This document shows, piece after piece, positions 1 through 11,666 of a stretch of 64,000 nucleotides of DNA (position 1 is the stretch's first letter; every line of letters starts with the position of its first letter). The notes beneath the pieces are model-generated. The model ran no database searches, had not been told where the DNA came from, and saw only the letters and a program-made list of their open reading frames with translations. The stretch spans positions 248,001 to 312,000 of the forward strand of contig MCGO01000042.1 in assembly GCA_002104985.1 (NCBI GenBank), in the 5' to 3' direction. This DNA comes from Rhizoclosmatium globosum. Lineage: Eukaryota; Chytridiomycota; Chytridiomycetes; Chytridiales; Chytriomycetaceae. Made by a program: the position numbers and the translations under genes.

Positions 1-240
1 AAAGCGAAAGAGGAATTTGCAGGTTGCAGAGTCCAATCTTTTGAAGTTGAAGCGTGTATCTGGAATTTGGATGGCCATAGAGTCTGGTGCTAATTCTATG
101 CAGCCCACAGTCATGGCCAACATCAAAAGGAGCTGTTTACGCCGTTGGTTTGCGCGTTTGACAGCATCATTGTCTGTGTTAATTCGAAATTTATTTTTCC
201 TTCTAACGAACACAACTTTCTCTCAAAGAAATCCTTGTGG
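1..240 (-). CDS. Possible partial coding exon, unidentified
   Basis: On the minus strand an open frame runs off the left edge of the window. From an ATG near 129 it reads about 40 codons (starting MLAMTVGCIELAPDSM), and the same frame stays open upstream to about 240, where a stop lies. I do not recognise the family. The piece could be an exon of a gene continuing leftwards or chance; its varied amino-acid composition favours a remnant or real exon. Low confidence. Confidence 0.2.
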
Positions 241-3200
241 CCACGCCAACAAATCTCACAAAGATATCTTCCTAGCGAAACCTCTCTATTGAAAAATAAA
301 ACTCAACAAACAAATAAAATCAGATGCAAATTAACAATGAAGAAGATGTAACTTGATAGTTTCTATTTGATAAAAGAAGGTGGCTCTTGCAAACTAAGAT
401 GATTATAATACTATGAGCATAATATTGTAAACATTTGAAGTGGGCATTCTTGACACCTATCCTACTTTCTTCGCGCAGACAGCATTACCCTTCTTAATCA
501 AACAAATTATCCTGTCAACAATTAAATAAAATCACCCAAGACTTTCTTCTATGAATTCTAAAAATCAAGGAATCACTATGTGAACACTTTCTCAAATTAA
601 GACATTTGTGTTGCGGAAGCTTCTTGACAAGATGGGTCTAAGATTGGAAAGCTTAAAACTTAGAGCACTTGGATTTATTGTGAGCTAAGAGGAATTACAT
701 TAGTGAATATTGAATATTTTGGGTTGGTGTTGGCACACTTATACCTTTTGAAGATTGTCCTTATAACCATTTATTTTACAAAAGGAAAAAATGCAGAAAA
801 ATGGTAATAAGAAGGTAGAAATCAGTTAAAAAGTTGTATGTCAATCAATATGCAACTGTAAGCAGAAAAAAATAAGATTTGTTGAACAAGTATATCCCTG
901 AAAGTAAGGACATGGCTGAGGCACATGTTTTGCTGTTCATAAATTCAGTAGAAGGATGTTGTATCTGCGGTATTCATACATCTTAAAAATATTGACTGAA
1001 AGCAAGACAGTTGTTATTAAAGTGGCATAGAATAAGGAAGCTCAATAAGGCAGCCACAGAAACCTTTAGAGGACTTCAACATTAAACCTTTTTTAATTGT
1101 TCTTTTCTTGAATGTAAGTGTTGCAAGCAGTATCTTCAATCAGTGTTCCTGACTGATGAGTAAGAAAGATGGAAGCATACACTAAATGACAGAAGATTAC
1201 CATAGACTTTAAAATTGGTACAAAGTAGAGGGAGCATGCTGATGGAAAATGGTGGTTTTTGTAGAAGTCAAAAAAAGGAATGACTTGGAAAATGCCTCAA
1301 TTATTTTTGCAATGTGACTACCCCAATTTTCACATCTTCACTTAGTTCCACATCTGTTATTTATTACTTCCCATGCAGGTTTTGTTAATTAAATTGCAAA
1401 ATATATAATGAAAGAATTAAACATGTGGCCAGTTTGACTGTCCCGCAAAAGTCCATTCAAACTCACCTCCAACTTTTTTAGAGAGACTATAACTAACTTT
1501 TAATTCAAGTTCCATGTGGTTTACAAAAAACAAACCTCAAGATGTAAATGCATTGATTAGACTTGCTAGAATCTTTTGTGTCTGCCTGACCAGGATTCAG
1601 TTTCTTGCAGGCAACATAATGTAGACAATAATAGCTGCCATTGTGAGTAAGTCTCCCTAAAGTCCTTGGTTCAACTTGTCTTATAAAAAAATTAGTCAAG
1701 AGCTTTCATTTTCATGGAATCTGGGAAAAATATTGAATTGAAAATGTCCACCAAAGCAGACGTGTTGGAATTTCTTCATCTAGGTTCATCAAGGCTTTGG
1801 TTGTAGTTTGAGCTGCTTTGCTGCAGGTATGAGGAGCATATGAGAGAATTATTGAGAAGTTTCTTGCCGTTCCAATGTCCACTCATATACTTCAAAGAAA
1901 AGTTCAATATTCCTCCATTCTCCTCCACAACAGCTTCTGGATGCACATTTTGATGTGCCTTGTCTTCAGGTTGAGGTAATTGTGTATAAGTGGCTGTCAA
2001 GAAAGAACTTCAAATTGGAATTTATGATGAGGCAGTCAGAGTACAGAGTCTCTGTGAGAGAACGCAGCATAAAGACAAGGGGTTTTTCTGTTCTAACATG
2101 ATTGGCCTCCTCTTCAGTTGTGTGATCCAAAATGATATAGCCTTGCTTTGTTGGATTGCTTAACATTCTGAGAATCATTTTCAAATATTGTAATTCCCTT
2201 GCTTTTATAATCGTGAGTTATACTCAAGGAAGCTTAGCTTACCTTAATGCAATCTGCTTCAGTGTCCTTGGGGGTAGGGATGTGCGATCTCTTCTATTTT
2301 GGGGACCTTCTCTTCTCTGCAGGCAATCACGACGCGTTTTGTAACTTTCCAAGAGCCTTGATAATACCATCCCTGAACGCATTCCACAAAGACCTTAATG
2401 TTGAGCAATCATGTTTCCTACATTCTAAAAGTTGCGATTAGGGCAGAATTTTTTTGTCCTTTTGAACATAGATTTTCTTTATTTGGAACGGAATATTGCA
2501 AGATATTAAAATATTTAAGGAATACAAAATATCACAGTCAGAACTATCAAACTTGGCTTAAAACTTTGTATTGTTTACGTTCTAAGAATGAAAGAAGAAT
2601 GATAAAATTGAGATTCAGACTTTTGCCCTTTGTTTCTATCATGATGATCAAAATCATTGACTATGAGGGCAATGCACTCCACGTTCTGCGGAAAGAATTC
2701 CCTGCGTCCAACCAGTTTTAAGTGCCATCCAAGCAAAAGCTCTTTGTCTTGAACATTGAACGTATAAATAGCCTGCAATCCTTTTGTCTCTGTGTTGTCT
2801 GACAAATGCAGATCCTGAGAATACACAAAGAACATGAGCAAACATTGGCAGCTTGGGCTCCAATTCTCCTTCATCACGAGGTAGAGGGAACAATTGGGTG
2901 TTGGCAGATATTTGTGGATTCGAACGATTTCGTTAAAAGTCGGTCGAAATCACCCAAAAATCAACCAACTGGCTGATTGCAACCAGATAAAATAGTTCAT
3001 TTCATTCATGCAACCAAATAATAACCCGATTTCAACCGATTTCAACCTATTACCGACAAGTTGGCTCGAACTTCGAAATGAAACAGATGGTTAAATAAAC
3101 AATAAAGGGAAGGAAATCATTTAATGGACTCATCCATTGACTAATAATAGCTCCGACACATTACTAATAAAACCAAAGGAAGTGCCAACGCCATGGTAAG

Positions 3201-3569
3201 ACCTTCCATCACAACGCTTTCTGTTTACAGCTCTTTAAGTCTTGAAGCGAATTCAGTTCTAACTCACAACTTTATTCTTGATACCCGCTTAGGTTTCTCA
3301 TCAACGATACCATATATCAGTTGTGCATTTGTCAGTTTCTGACTAACCCACTTCATTCCCACTGCCGATACGAATGCAACTCTCAATCACAGCTAATCTT
3401 TCTCTTCCCCTTAGTTCAAATCTTATTTCTCATTTGATTATGATATGACGGCTTGACGCACGTGGTATGACGGCTCATTTTCCGTGCGATTGCATCATCG
3501 TCCACGTGATATCGATAAGAGGAAACCAAATTTCGTTTCCGATCCGAAGAAAAAAACAAAACTTCAACG
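241..3569. other. AT-rich, gene-poor stretch
   Basis: About 3.3 kb without a gene that I can support, which is unusual in this otherwise packed window. The sequence is AT-rich with frequent stops on both strands. Short minus-strand open pieces around 1776-2184 and 2575-2893 have protein-like composition and splice-like ends (for example an AG just before 2818 in minus sense), so a decayed or heavily split minus-strand gene is possible, but I could not join them into a convincing product. A small imperfect repetition of a 'gatttcaacc' unit lies at about 3029-3049. The last few hundred bases are the likely promoter of the permease gene. Confidence 0.4.
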
Positions 3570-5411
3570 ATGGCAGACAAGGATGCTGTGCAGGTCATCA
3601 ACACCTCATCCGGGGGTCAACTACACCGTAAACTGCAAGCTCGTCACTTGGAAATGATTGCGATCGGTGGTACAATTGGGTAATGTGTCTATGTATTTGC
3701 CACTAAATTTGGAACCTGTCAAACTAACGTCCACTCACTCTTTTATCTCCTTTCAACATATAGAACTGGACTCCTGTTGAAGTCTGTGAGTAGAGAGTGA
3801 ATTCCATTTTTTGGCTTGGGGCACTTCTATGGCTTGTTCAGAACCTTACCTTCCAAAACTGAAAACAGGGAGGATCTATTTACACGGCTGGTCCACTTGG
3901 TGCATTGCTTTGTTTCCTTATCGTTGGAATCCAAGGTTATGCCGTAACTGTCGCACTGGGTGAAATGGCGACTTTGATCCCAGTGTCGGGAGCATTCTCT
4001 CACTTTCCTGGTCGTTTCGTGTCTCCTGCGCTGGGACATGCGTCTGGATGGAATGTGAGTACTTTCGAATATTTTGGCGGGTGTTTATGTAACAGGGCCC
4101 TCTTAGTACTGGTTGAACTGGGCTGTCACAATTCCAACCGAGATGGTCGCCGTCGCTCAATTCATGCTTTACTGGCCAAATGCCCTTCCAAACTGGGCTT
4201 GGAGCGTTATCTTCTACATTCCTATCGCTGCCGTCAACTTGGTCACTGTTTTGGCATTTGGAGAGATTGAATTCGTTCTCAGTATCGTCAAAATTGTTGC
4301 AGTCGTGTTCTTCTTGATTGTTGGTACTTTTGTTTGGCTTGGGGTTGGACAAGGCGGTGCGGGTCCCCTCTGGTTCAAGAACTACTCACCAGCTATTAAG
4401 GGAGACGATGGATTCAACAGATTCTTGAACATTGCTTCAGGATTTACCACCGCATTCTTTTCATATGGTGGAACCGAGCTCGTTGGACTGACTGCCGCTG
4501 AAGCTGACAATCCACGCAAGTCTGTACCACGAGCCATCAACGGAACATTTTACCGTATCTTGATTTTCTACATTGCAGCTATCTTCCTCGTCGGTGTCTT
4601 GCTTCCTCCAGACTCTGAAGTTCTCGACCCATATTCTGGGAACGGAATTCAACAATCTCCTTTCGTCTATGTTTGGACTGTCATTGGAATCGACGGCGCC
4701 GGACACCTCATGAATGCAGTTATTCTCATCGCCGCACTTTCTACTACAAACTCTGGAGTCTATGCTTGCTCAAGAACTTTGCTTCGTCTTGCTGAGGATG
4801 GCAGTGCTCCCAAATTCTTTGCGAAAGTTGACAAGCGAGGAATTCCAGTAAATGCTACACTCTTGTCTCTTGCCTTCGGTGTTATCGCTTTGATTGCCAA
4901 CTATGGTGATGCAAGTGGTCAAGTGTTTAACTTTTTGTCCAATTTGTTCCCAGCCATTGCCTGGATTATTATTTCATATACTCACTTGCGATTCCGTCGA
5001 GGATATATCGCGCAGGGGAGAAGATTGGAAGACCTTCCATACATCGCCCCATACTTCCCTTATCTTGACTTTACTTCCCTGACAATTGGATTCGCAGTCA
5101 TCATTTACATGTTCTTCTCCGCCTTTTACCAAGTCTCTACCTTTGACGTCAACTGGTTTACAGGATACTCATGGATCTATGCCGGTTATCCCATTGTTGG
5201 ATTTATGTTCCTTGTTGGTGGCTGGTTGCATGGTCACAGAAACGGAACCGGATTCTGGAGTGGTTTCAAGCTGATTCGATATGAAGATATGGACTTTGAA
5301 ACTGACCGTTTGGTGGAGACTCCTGAACAAATTGCTGAGAATGCTTTCATCAAGGAGAAGCCAAAGTCAACAAAAGAATGGGCGAAGAAGATTTGGTACA
5401 AACTGTTCTAA
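3570..5411 (+). CDS. Amino-acid permease (APC superfamily)
   Basis: Four-exon gene (3570-3679, 3764-3785, 3869-4054, 4107-5411) giving about 540 residues, the usual length of fungal amino-acid permeases. The N-terminus carries the family hallmark RHLEMIAIGGTIGTG at the start of the first membrane helix, followed by a glycine-rich helix GPLGALLCF. Later comes the GEIEF segment and a run of hydrophobic helices consistent with 12 transmembrane spans. It should be a plasma-membrane, proton-coupled amino-acid importer; substrate cannot be read from sequence. Exon 2 is only 22 nt, yet it is needed to complete the conserved glycine motif, which strongly supports the model. Start is the first ATG in frame before RHLEMIAIGG. 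Confidence in family is high. Confidence 0.93.
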
Positions 5412-6096
5412 GATAGCAGAACGTTGCTTCATAGAATGTAATAAATTACTACGTGGTTATAACGTTCTTTTTATTAAGAGAGACTTTGTTCGAAACTGGA
5501 AGTGCGGATTGATTCTACAGTGCTTCTCACAGTATTTAGAAGATCCAAGAATTGATGGAGACTGAAACCTTAGAAATTCCTTTCCTCATGCTATTCCTAC
5601 GGCTGTCCAGCTTGCATACCCTTGCATTGGTAACCAAACCAGCAAGTTTGTTTCGAACTTCCAGACGCATGATTTGATGCACTGGACAAGACAGGCCCAC
5701 ATTGCGATTTATACTTTTATACATCACAATCTCCACCTCCTAAACTCTTGCCATAATTACAACTGTTACTATGCAACGTTTCAGGGCCAGAATGAGTATC
5801 AACGTTTTCAGCTCTCTTCCTCCAAGTCTGATGATAATGCGCATAGTCAGAGGTATTTTCTGCGATTCTCATCATCCAAGTCCCAAACGCGCGATTCCAG
5901 AATGTCATTGGGGATTAAAAGAGTTTTTGTTGACTCACGACGAGCTGTGGGAAGTGTTTCCCACAGAATGCTTAGACCTTGTTTGAGGCCCTTTTAATCT
6001 ATTTCTCAAGTTTGAAATTGAATACAATGACCCTTTTTCTTATTTATCTAAATGGAAATAAAAGCCACGTGATTTGTATACAAGATTTCCAATAAA
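5412..6096. other. Intergenic, one weak small ORF
   Basis: Space between permease and kinase genes. A plus-strand open frame at 5771-5986 (71 codons, ending ...ELWEVFPTECLDLV) has ordinary protein-like composition but no family I recognise and no supported upstream exon. The rest looks like 3' and 5' untranslated sequence. Confidence 0.3.
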
Positions 6097-7915
6097 ATGG
6101 CGACAGCCCCATCCCGTTCCCCCCTCGGACGTATCTTCTGGCCAGCGCTGAAGAAGAGTGTGATTGTTGAAGCAAAACCAACACACAGCCTTGAGTTAGA
6201 AAATCGAGCGAAGGTACGTTGCTTTTGATTGGGTGTGTTTCTTTCCATAACGCTTTCCCCGTTGCAGTTTCAAGCTTCTCTCTCAAGAGAACATCAGCTC
6301 TTTTTGGAAAATCGACTGTTGAAAGAGGTGACGATCTCATTTCAAACGTTCATAATCAATTGTAACACAAACTTCAGAATCAAAAGAACCACAACGCCGA
6401 AATTATTCTGCAAATGACATTAACCAAACAAACAGCTTTGAATCTGGAACTTATGGAACAAAACATCAAAACGGAAAAAGGAAGAGCCGACGTAAGAATA
6501 CTCGTTGTAAATCTCTCCTGAAATACGAACAGGAGCTCGAAAAGAAATTGCGCGCCACCCTCAAAGAAAATGAAGCACTAGGCGAGGAATTGGCTGCTAC
6601 CAAAGCTAGTTTCCAAATAACTTTGAATAAAACACAAACCGCTCATCAAACGGAGCAAGAGTTGCAAGCAACCACCCATGAAATGGCCTTACAGAATTTG
6701 ATGGAAAACTCCAGGACCGAGTTCAAACGTTTCGTTCAGGATTGCCTTGTTTTTCAAAAGGAGCAGGTTTGTAGTTTTAAATCGATTTGAATAAACTCAT
6801 TGTGTTCAGGCACGCAACGACATACCAAGCTATCCTATGCATTTTTGCACGTTAGGGTATGTCTATCACGACTACATCACTGTGCATTGAACTTTTATCT
6901 AGAACCGATATGGAAGAAATTGTGGAGGCTGCACCCGAGATGCCAGACGTGGTCGCTGAAAAAATTATGCGTAAGTTGAGGTTCACTTCAAATACATCGC
7001 TAATAACAAATTACAGTATCTCGAAGAACTGATCCAAATCGTTTCGGAAACTACCGATTTCAGAAAAAGCTCGGCGAAGGCGGAACTGCTACAGTAAATT
7101 TGTACAAAGATTCGAGAAGTAACAAGTTTGTTGCAATCAAGAAAGTGTCAGAGGCTGTATTGATGGACTTTGCAATGGAAGTGGAGGTTATGTCCATTGC
7201 AAAGCACCCTAATTTGCTTCCATTGTTGGGTTTAAATTTTAAAGTATCGGGTTCGGGTTTTTTGACTGTAGCAGGGGAAATTGTGATGGATGTTGTCGAG
7301 TTTGGACTTCAAGGTCTCATGGATCGGCCTAAAGTGCCATTTCTATGGATTCAAAGTTTAGCATTTCAGCTTCTGGATGTTGTACAATACCTTCACGATG
7401 TGCTTGGGGTGGTGCATCGTGATATCAAACCAGAAAACATTAGATTGACAAAAGGTGGAATTCTTAAACTTGGTAAGTACTTTTAACTCTAGATTGGGGA
7501 AAAAATTATATCTTAAAAATTCTTGATAGTGGACTTTGGAGCCGCAGTTTTTATGAAGAAAGGTCAGGAAAGCAGAGTCCAGGGTTTGACAAGGTGGTGC
7601 GGCACACCAGATCACTCAGCCCCAGAAGTATTTCAAAGGCGACAATATGGTAGTTCGGTAGATATCTATTCGGTTGGAACGATCCTCGAGTATTTGCAGT
7701 GGATTATGGACGAGGCTGTCCCTCGCGTGCACCGAAACATACTCAATGAACTTGTGAACGTGTGCAAAAATGAAAATCCATCATTAAGACCCAACGCAGA
7801 GGAGGCTATGATGCATTATCTCTTTGCGGGTGTGGACCTTTCAGAACCAGAACGGTACCGCCCAATTCGAGACTATTTTGCAAAGCCTTGCTTCCCTCCT
7901 TCCTATAACCATTAA
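6097..7915 (+). CDS. Protein kinase with N-terminal coiled coil
   Basis: Eight exons (6097-6213, 6268-6327, 6378-6491, 6533-6766, 6810-6856, 6903-6970, 7017-7472, 7530-7915), about 493 residues. Residues 1-190 are charged and helical, Glu/Gln/Lys-rich, consistent with coiled coil; the first four exons are multiples of three. The C-terminal two thirds is a eukaryotic protein kinase with a complete set of key residues: glycine loop GEGGTATV, lysine in VAIKK, alpha-C glutamate in AMEVEVM, HRDIKPEN catalytic loop, DFG in VDFGAAV, and SAPEV. It should therefore be catalytically active on Ser/Thr. The glycine-loop form is slightly unusual. No specific subfamily is evident; the domain ends shortly after the last conserved arginine region (PSLRPNAEEA). 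Partner and pathway unknown. Confidence 0.85.
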
Positions 7916-8235
7916 ATGATCCGTTTCTTTATTTGTCTTGTAAGTGCTTTCACTTACAACTTCGATAACTTAGTCTCTTCCTTTCCAGAATAATTAGTAC
8001 CAAGAAAACGAAAAAAAAAAACAAGCACATTTTTATTATCCCCATAGAGAAAGTAAGTGAGCAAGTATTAATTCAATCAAAACAATCAAGAACTAACCCC
8101 AATGACTACTGCTTATTATTCTAGGCAAGAAAAGAAAGAGAAAACGAGAGAAAAGAATGAAGATGATGCAAATTGTCAAGACTGCTGATTCAAGTTGGAA
8201 AGAAAAAACACCAACAAACACACGCGCAACACTTG
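7916..8235. other. Intergenic spacer
   Basis: About 320 bases between tandem plus-strand genes. Contains an A-rich run near 8009-8023 and AG-rich sequence upstream of the next start. I see no RNA gene. Confidence 0.5.
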
Positions 8236-11144
8236 ATGGAGATGGACGCCTTCCTCATTGGAGGTAAACAGAGCATTCTTCGCACAGTCATCCAGAGGTA
8301 CTAAAACAGGCAGTGTTCAGGCACTACCACCACCGGGGCAGTCAAAAAGGCAGGCGGCAGAAGCAAGAAAGCCACGACGCCCGCGGCCACAGCCAAAGCC
8401 AAGGCACCTTCGAAGCCGCGAAAAGACGCATCAAAAGCCTCGGTTTCAGTGGCGCCATCTGCCACTGCGACTGCGACTGCGACTGCAACTGCGGCACCTG
8501 CTGCGGAGCCCGTGTCTGCATCCACTTCGACAGCCACTTCAACAACAACTTCAAACACAACTCGAACTGCCGCACCAGCAAAGCGCGTCCGCATTCCCCC
8601 GCTCGAGTACTGGAACACAGACAAACAGCAAATCACTGTCCCGTCCGCCGCAGACGAACCACCCCAAAAGAAGACTAAGAAATCAGATGTTGCAATCGCT
8701 GACGATTCTTCTGCTGAATCAGGAAAGAAGAAACGGAAGGAGAGCCTCGCTGACAAAAGGGAGCACGTCCCCGTCAAATATTCGGACAACGAATCAACCC
8801 CAACTACATCTTCAAAACCTCGCGCAAAAAAGACCAGCCCACGTGTAACTGAACAGCCCCTCCCTCCTGGTTGGACAATGACATCGAAACAACGTGCTAC
8901 AGGTCATCTGGACTGTACATGGGTTGCTCCAAATGGGCTCAAATTTCGGAGTTACAAAAGTGTTCAGGATTACTGTGACAAGAATGGCATTCAACTCTCT
9001 TCCTCAAATATTATTAATAATCATGAGGTGGGTACATTCATGTTTGACCACTAGAGAGGCGTGAAAGCGCAAACTTGTGCGAGGCAAACATACTTTCGTA
9101 ATCGAGAGAAACGAACGCAGCGATCAATGAAACAAAGCGAGTGTTGCAGAACTGACTTTCGTCAAATGATTGCGGGTACAATCTTTCACATCAAAAAAAG
9201 AACTCGACCAAATGTCAAAGAAATAGGAGTTAAAATCTATCCTATTCCAGGTTCACCATGACCCAGAAATACAAGCTGTTCTGGAAGAATCCATCGCATC
9301 TTCTCATGCTGTTACAGTCTCGGCTGCCTCCAATCACGAAGACGATGAAGAGGACGAAGAAGTTCCACTAACAAAGCCTGTCAAACAAAAGCTTTCCCAA
9401 CGCGTAAGTGATCATTTAATTAGATCCACGAATTGTTAATTGGAACTCAGTCCGCTCAAATGATGGTAGAAATCATTGTCAAGGAACCAACAGCGTCTTC
9501 AGAGACAGCCACATCGAAACAGTCCGTCTCAGCTCTAGATAAAACAACAAAAAAGCAATCCAACGCAAAACAACAAAAGAAATCCTTGGCGCTGGAATTG
9601 AGTGACGACAATGACGAAACGAAGTCTTCTTATGACAGTTCCATTCCTTCCATAACGTCAGCTAAAGTCTCTTCCGCACCGTCAGCCACAACTGTCACTG
9701 GTGAAAAGAAGCAAATTGTCATCCCCCCACCAGTTCAAGTCAATATTCCTACTATTGAGCCGTACATTCCAACACATCAACCCAGCACCTTGCAAGAACT
9801 TCTTGATCGTGATAAACCTTCGGATCCAAAAGTGAGTTCCCCTGTTCATTTTAAAATTAACAATGTCGTGAACTTACGATATGGTATTTAGAACCTCCAA
9901 AGTGTAGTGGATAATTTAAACCGCCGCCTCGAAGAAATGCGGACGCTTCGGTACACGGCACCTGAAAGCCTTCATGCACAATATAAAGTGGCTGCAGAGG
10001 CGAGGTATGCATGTGAGTAGACCATTTCGTTCGAGGGACGTAAACTGAATATACAAAAACCAGCATACGAAGAGAAATTAAAGGAACTCAAGGCCGAACT
10101 TGATGAAACGCGTTGCGCGCATCAAAATGCACTTGATACTGTTGTCAAAATGCGTGGGGCACTTGAGGAGTCAAATTCTGTTGTAGCTGGACTTCGGGCA
10201 CAAGTGTCGGTAAAAGAAGGGAAAGAGGGAAAAGAGACGGTACAATTGCGAAAAGAAGTTGAAACGCTACGAATGGAGGTGGAAAAGGTCACCAAGGAGA
10301 GGGATATTCTTCGCAAAGAGAGCGAAGCACAGATGTGGGAAGTTGAGCATTTGGAAGAAGTTTGTGATGAGTTGGAAGCAGAGAAGGACGGAGTTCTGGA
10401 AGAGGTTGAGAAGTTGAGCAAGATGGATGAAGAAAGCGAGAGGGAGAAGAAGGCGTTGAGAGAGCAAGGTATGTTGATTGTTGTTATGTATTAGTACTAC
10501 TAACTGAGAAAATCATAGTGAACACTTTGAGTGCTAAATTGGAGAGCTTAGAGAAACTGAGTCTGGAAGCAAGTGAACGTCCCGCTCAACCAGACCGATA
10601 CGCACAGAGACTGGAACGGATGGTTCGTATGTATGAAGAACTTTCGCAGTTCAAGATTTTGAGTGTGGAAGAAGCGCGTGCAGAGATTGATTCAGACGAT
10701 GATGAAGATGAGGAGGATGAAGAGACGGAGGAGGAGGTTGTATCACAGGATGAGATTGATCGGGCAAGACGACGTAGTGTACGACGACAAAGTGGAGTTG
10801 GAAAGGGGTTGACCAAAGTCCGTATGCCGCGGTTGGAAGATGTATTGGAGCATCGCTGTGAAATGAAAGGAACTCGAGGAGGTGAGTGTGTGTTGTTGAG
10901 ATTCATTTGTAGTGACTCTTCACATGCAGAGATTCAATTCACATTGACCATGCCAAAAGTGCAGACGGAAACATCAAGTCCCAACATTCTGTATACTCTA
11001 CACGTTGCCAAGGATGATGAAGGTCGAGTGATGGAGGAGGATGACGAGGAGTTGCCAGAGTACTTGAGTGGAGAAATGACTTTTCCTCGAGAGCGATTAA
11101 TTGACTTTTTCCGCAAGACTGTGGGATGGTTGTTTTCAGCTTGA
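8236..11144 (+). CDS. Csm1/Pcs1-like protein with CENP-C-type motif and MBD-like domain
   Basis: Eight-exon model (8236-8263, 8321-9027, 9251-9403, 9451-9831, 9892-10012, 10064-10468, 10519-10881, 10930-11144), about 790 residues; every junction keeps frame. Residues about 10-95 are Ala/Thr/Lys-rich and disordered. Around 97-108 is KRVRIPPLEYW, closely resembling the CENP-C motif that clamps CENP-A nucleosomes. Around 188-230 a segment beginning LPPGWTM with KQRATG and FRSYKSVQDYC resembles the methyl-CpG-binding (MBD) fold. A long coiled coil follows (about 430-600), then an acidic loop, then a C-terminal globular domain (MYEELSQFKIL ... EIQFTLTMP ... LPEYLSGEMTFPRERL) like the Csm1/Pcs1 monopolin domain, which in yeasts binds kinetochore proteins. 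Expected site: nucleus, centromere. The 223-nt intron at 9028-9250 is the longest in the gene; if it is really intergenic, the N-terminal and C-terminal parts would be two genes. Confidence 0.75.
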
Positions 11145-11666
11145 TGCTTGATGTGGTATTAGTGTTGGTGTTTTTGGTCGGAGGTTTCTGGAAGAATTGT
11201 ATATTACAGGAATTGTGAGATTGGAGCTCGTTGCTTTCATGTTTTTGAATCGTATTATTTACTTTTAAGAGGAGAGAAGAGAGTTATTAATGTTATGGAT
11301 TTCTTTGGAATTATATACCCTCTACGGTATAACCTTGATGACGGTTGTCAGAAATGTGATCCAAATTACTGGCAAGCAAGAACGTAATTTTGGAAACGAA
11401 GGATGGGTGAATTGGTTGTGTTCCAGCAAGTTGCAACTTCGAAAAATCGCAAAGGTGAGGAGGAGGGTGACCCAAGCAAGTTCGGGAAGCGAAAGCGAAA
11501 GCGGCCACGTTTTACGGATTGCAACCAAGGCGGAGGAAGTGTTTGCGAATGCACATTACGAAAGACTTTTGAGAGAGTTGGTTTGGACTGGCCGAGAGAA
11601 GGGACCTGTCACTCACTCAACTTGGACTGAACACTCACTCACTCACGCACGCACGCACCAAACTAG
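11145..11666. other. Intergenic / NST1 leader
   Basis: About 520 bases before the NST1 start. A long open frame crosses it from 11290, but it runs out of frame into NST1 and has no recognisable content, so I treat it as untranslated. Just before the ATG is a short 'ctcactcactcacgcacgca' type tetranucleotide tract at about 11634-11658. Confidence 0.45.

Noticed and set aside
2905..2945. T-arm-like sequence (ggattcgaacg) suggesting a tRNA
   Set aside because: No matching acceptor stem, D-arm or anticodon arm at the right distance on either strand.
8301..8789. Antisense frame of 162 codons over the CENP-C/MBD region
   Set aside because: Low-complexity Ala/Val shadow of the sense Ala/Thr repeats.
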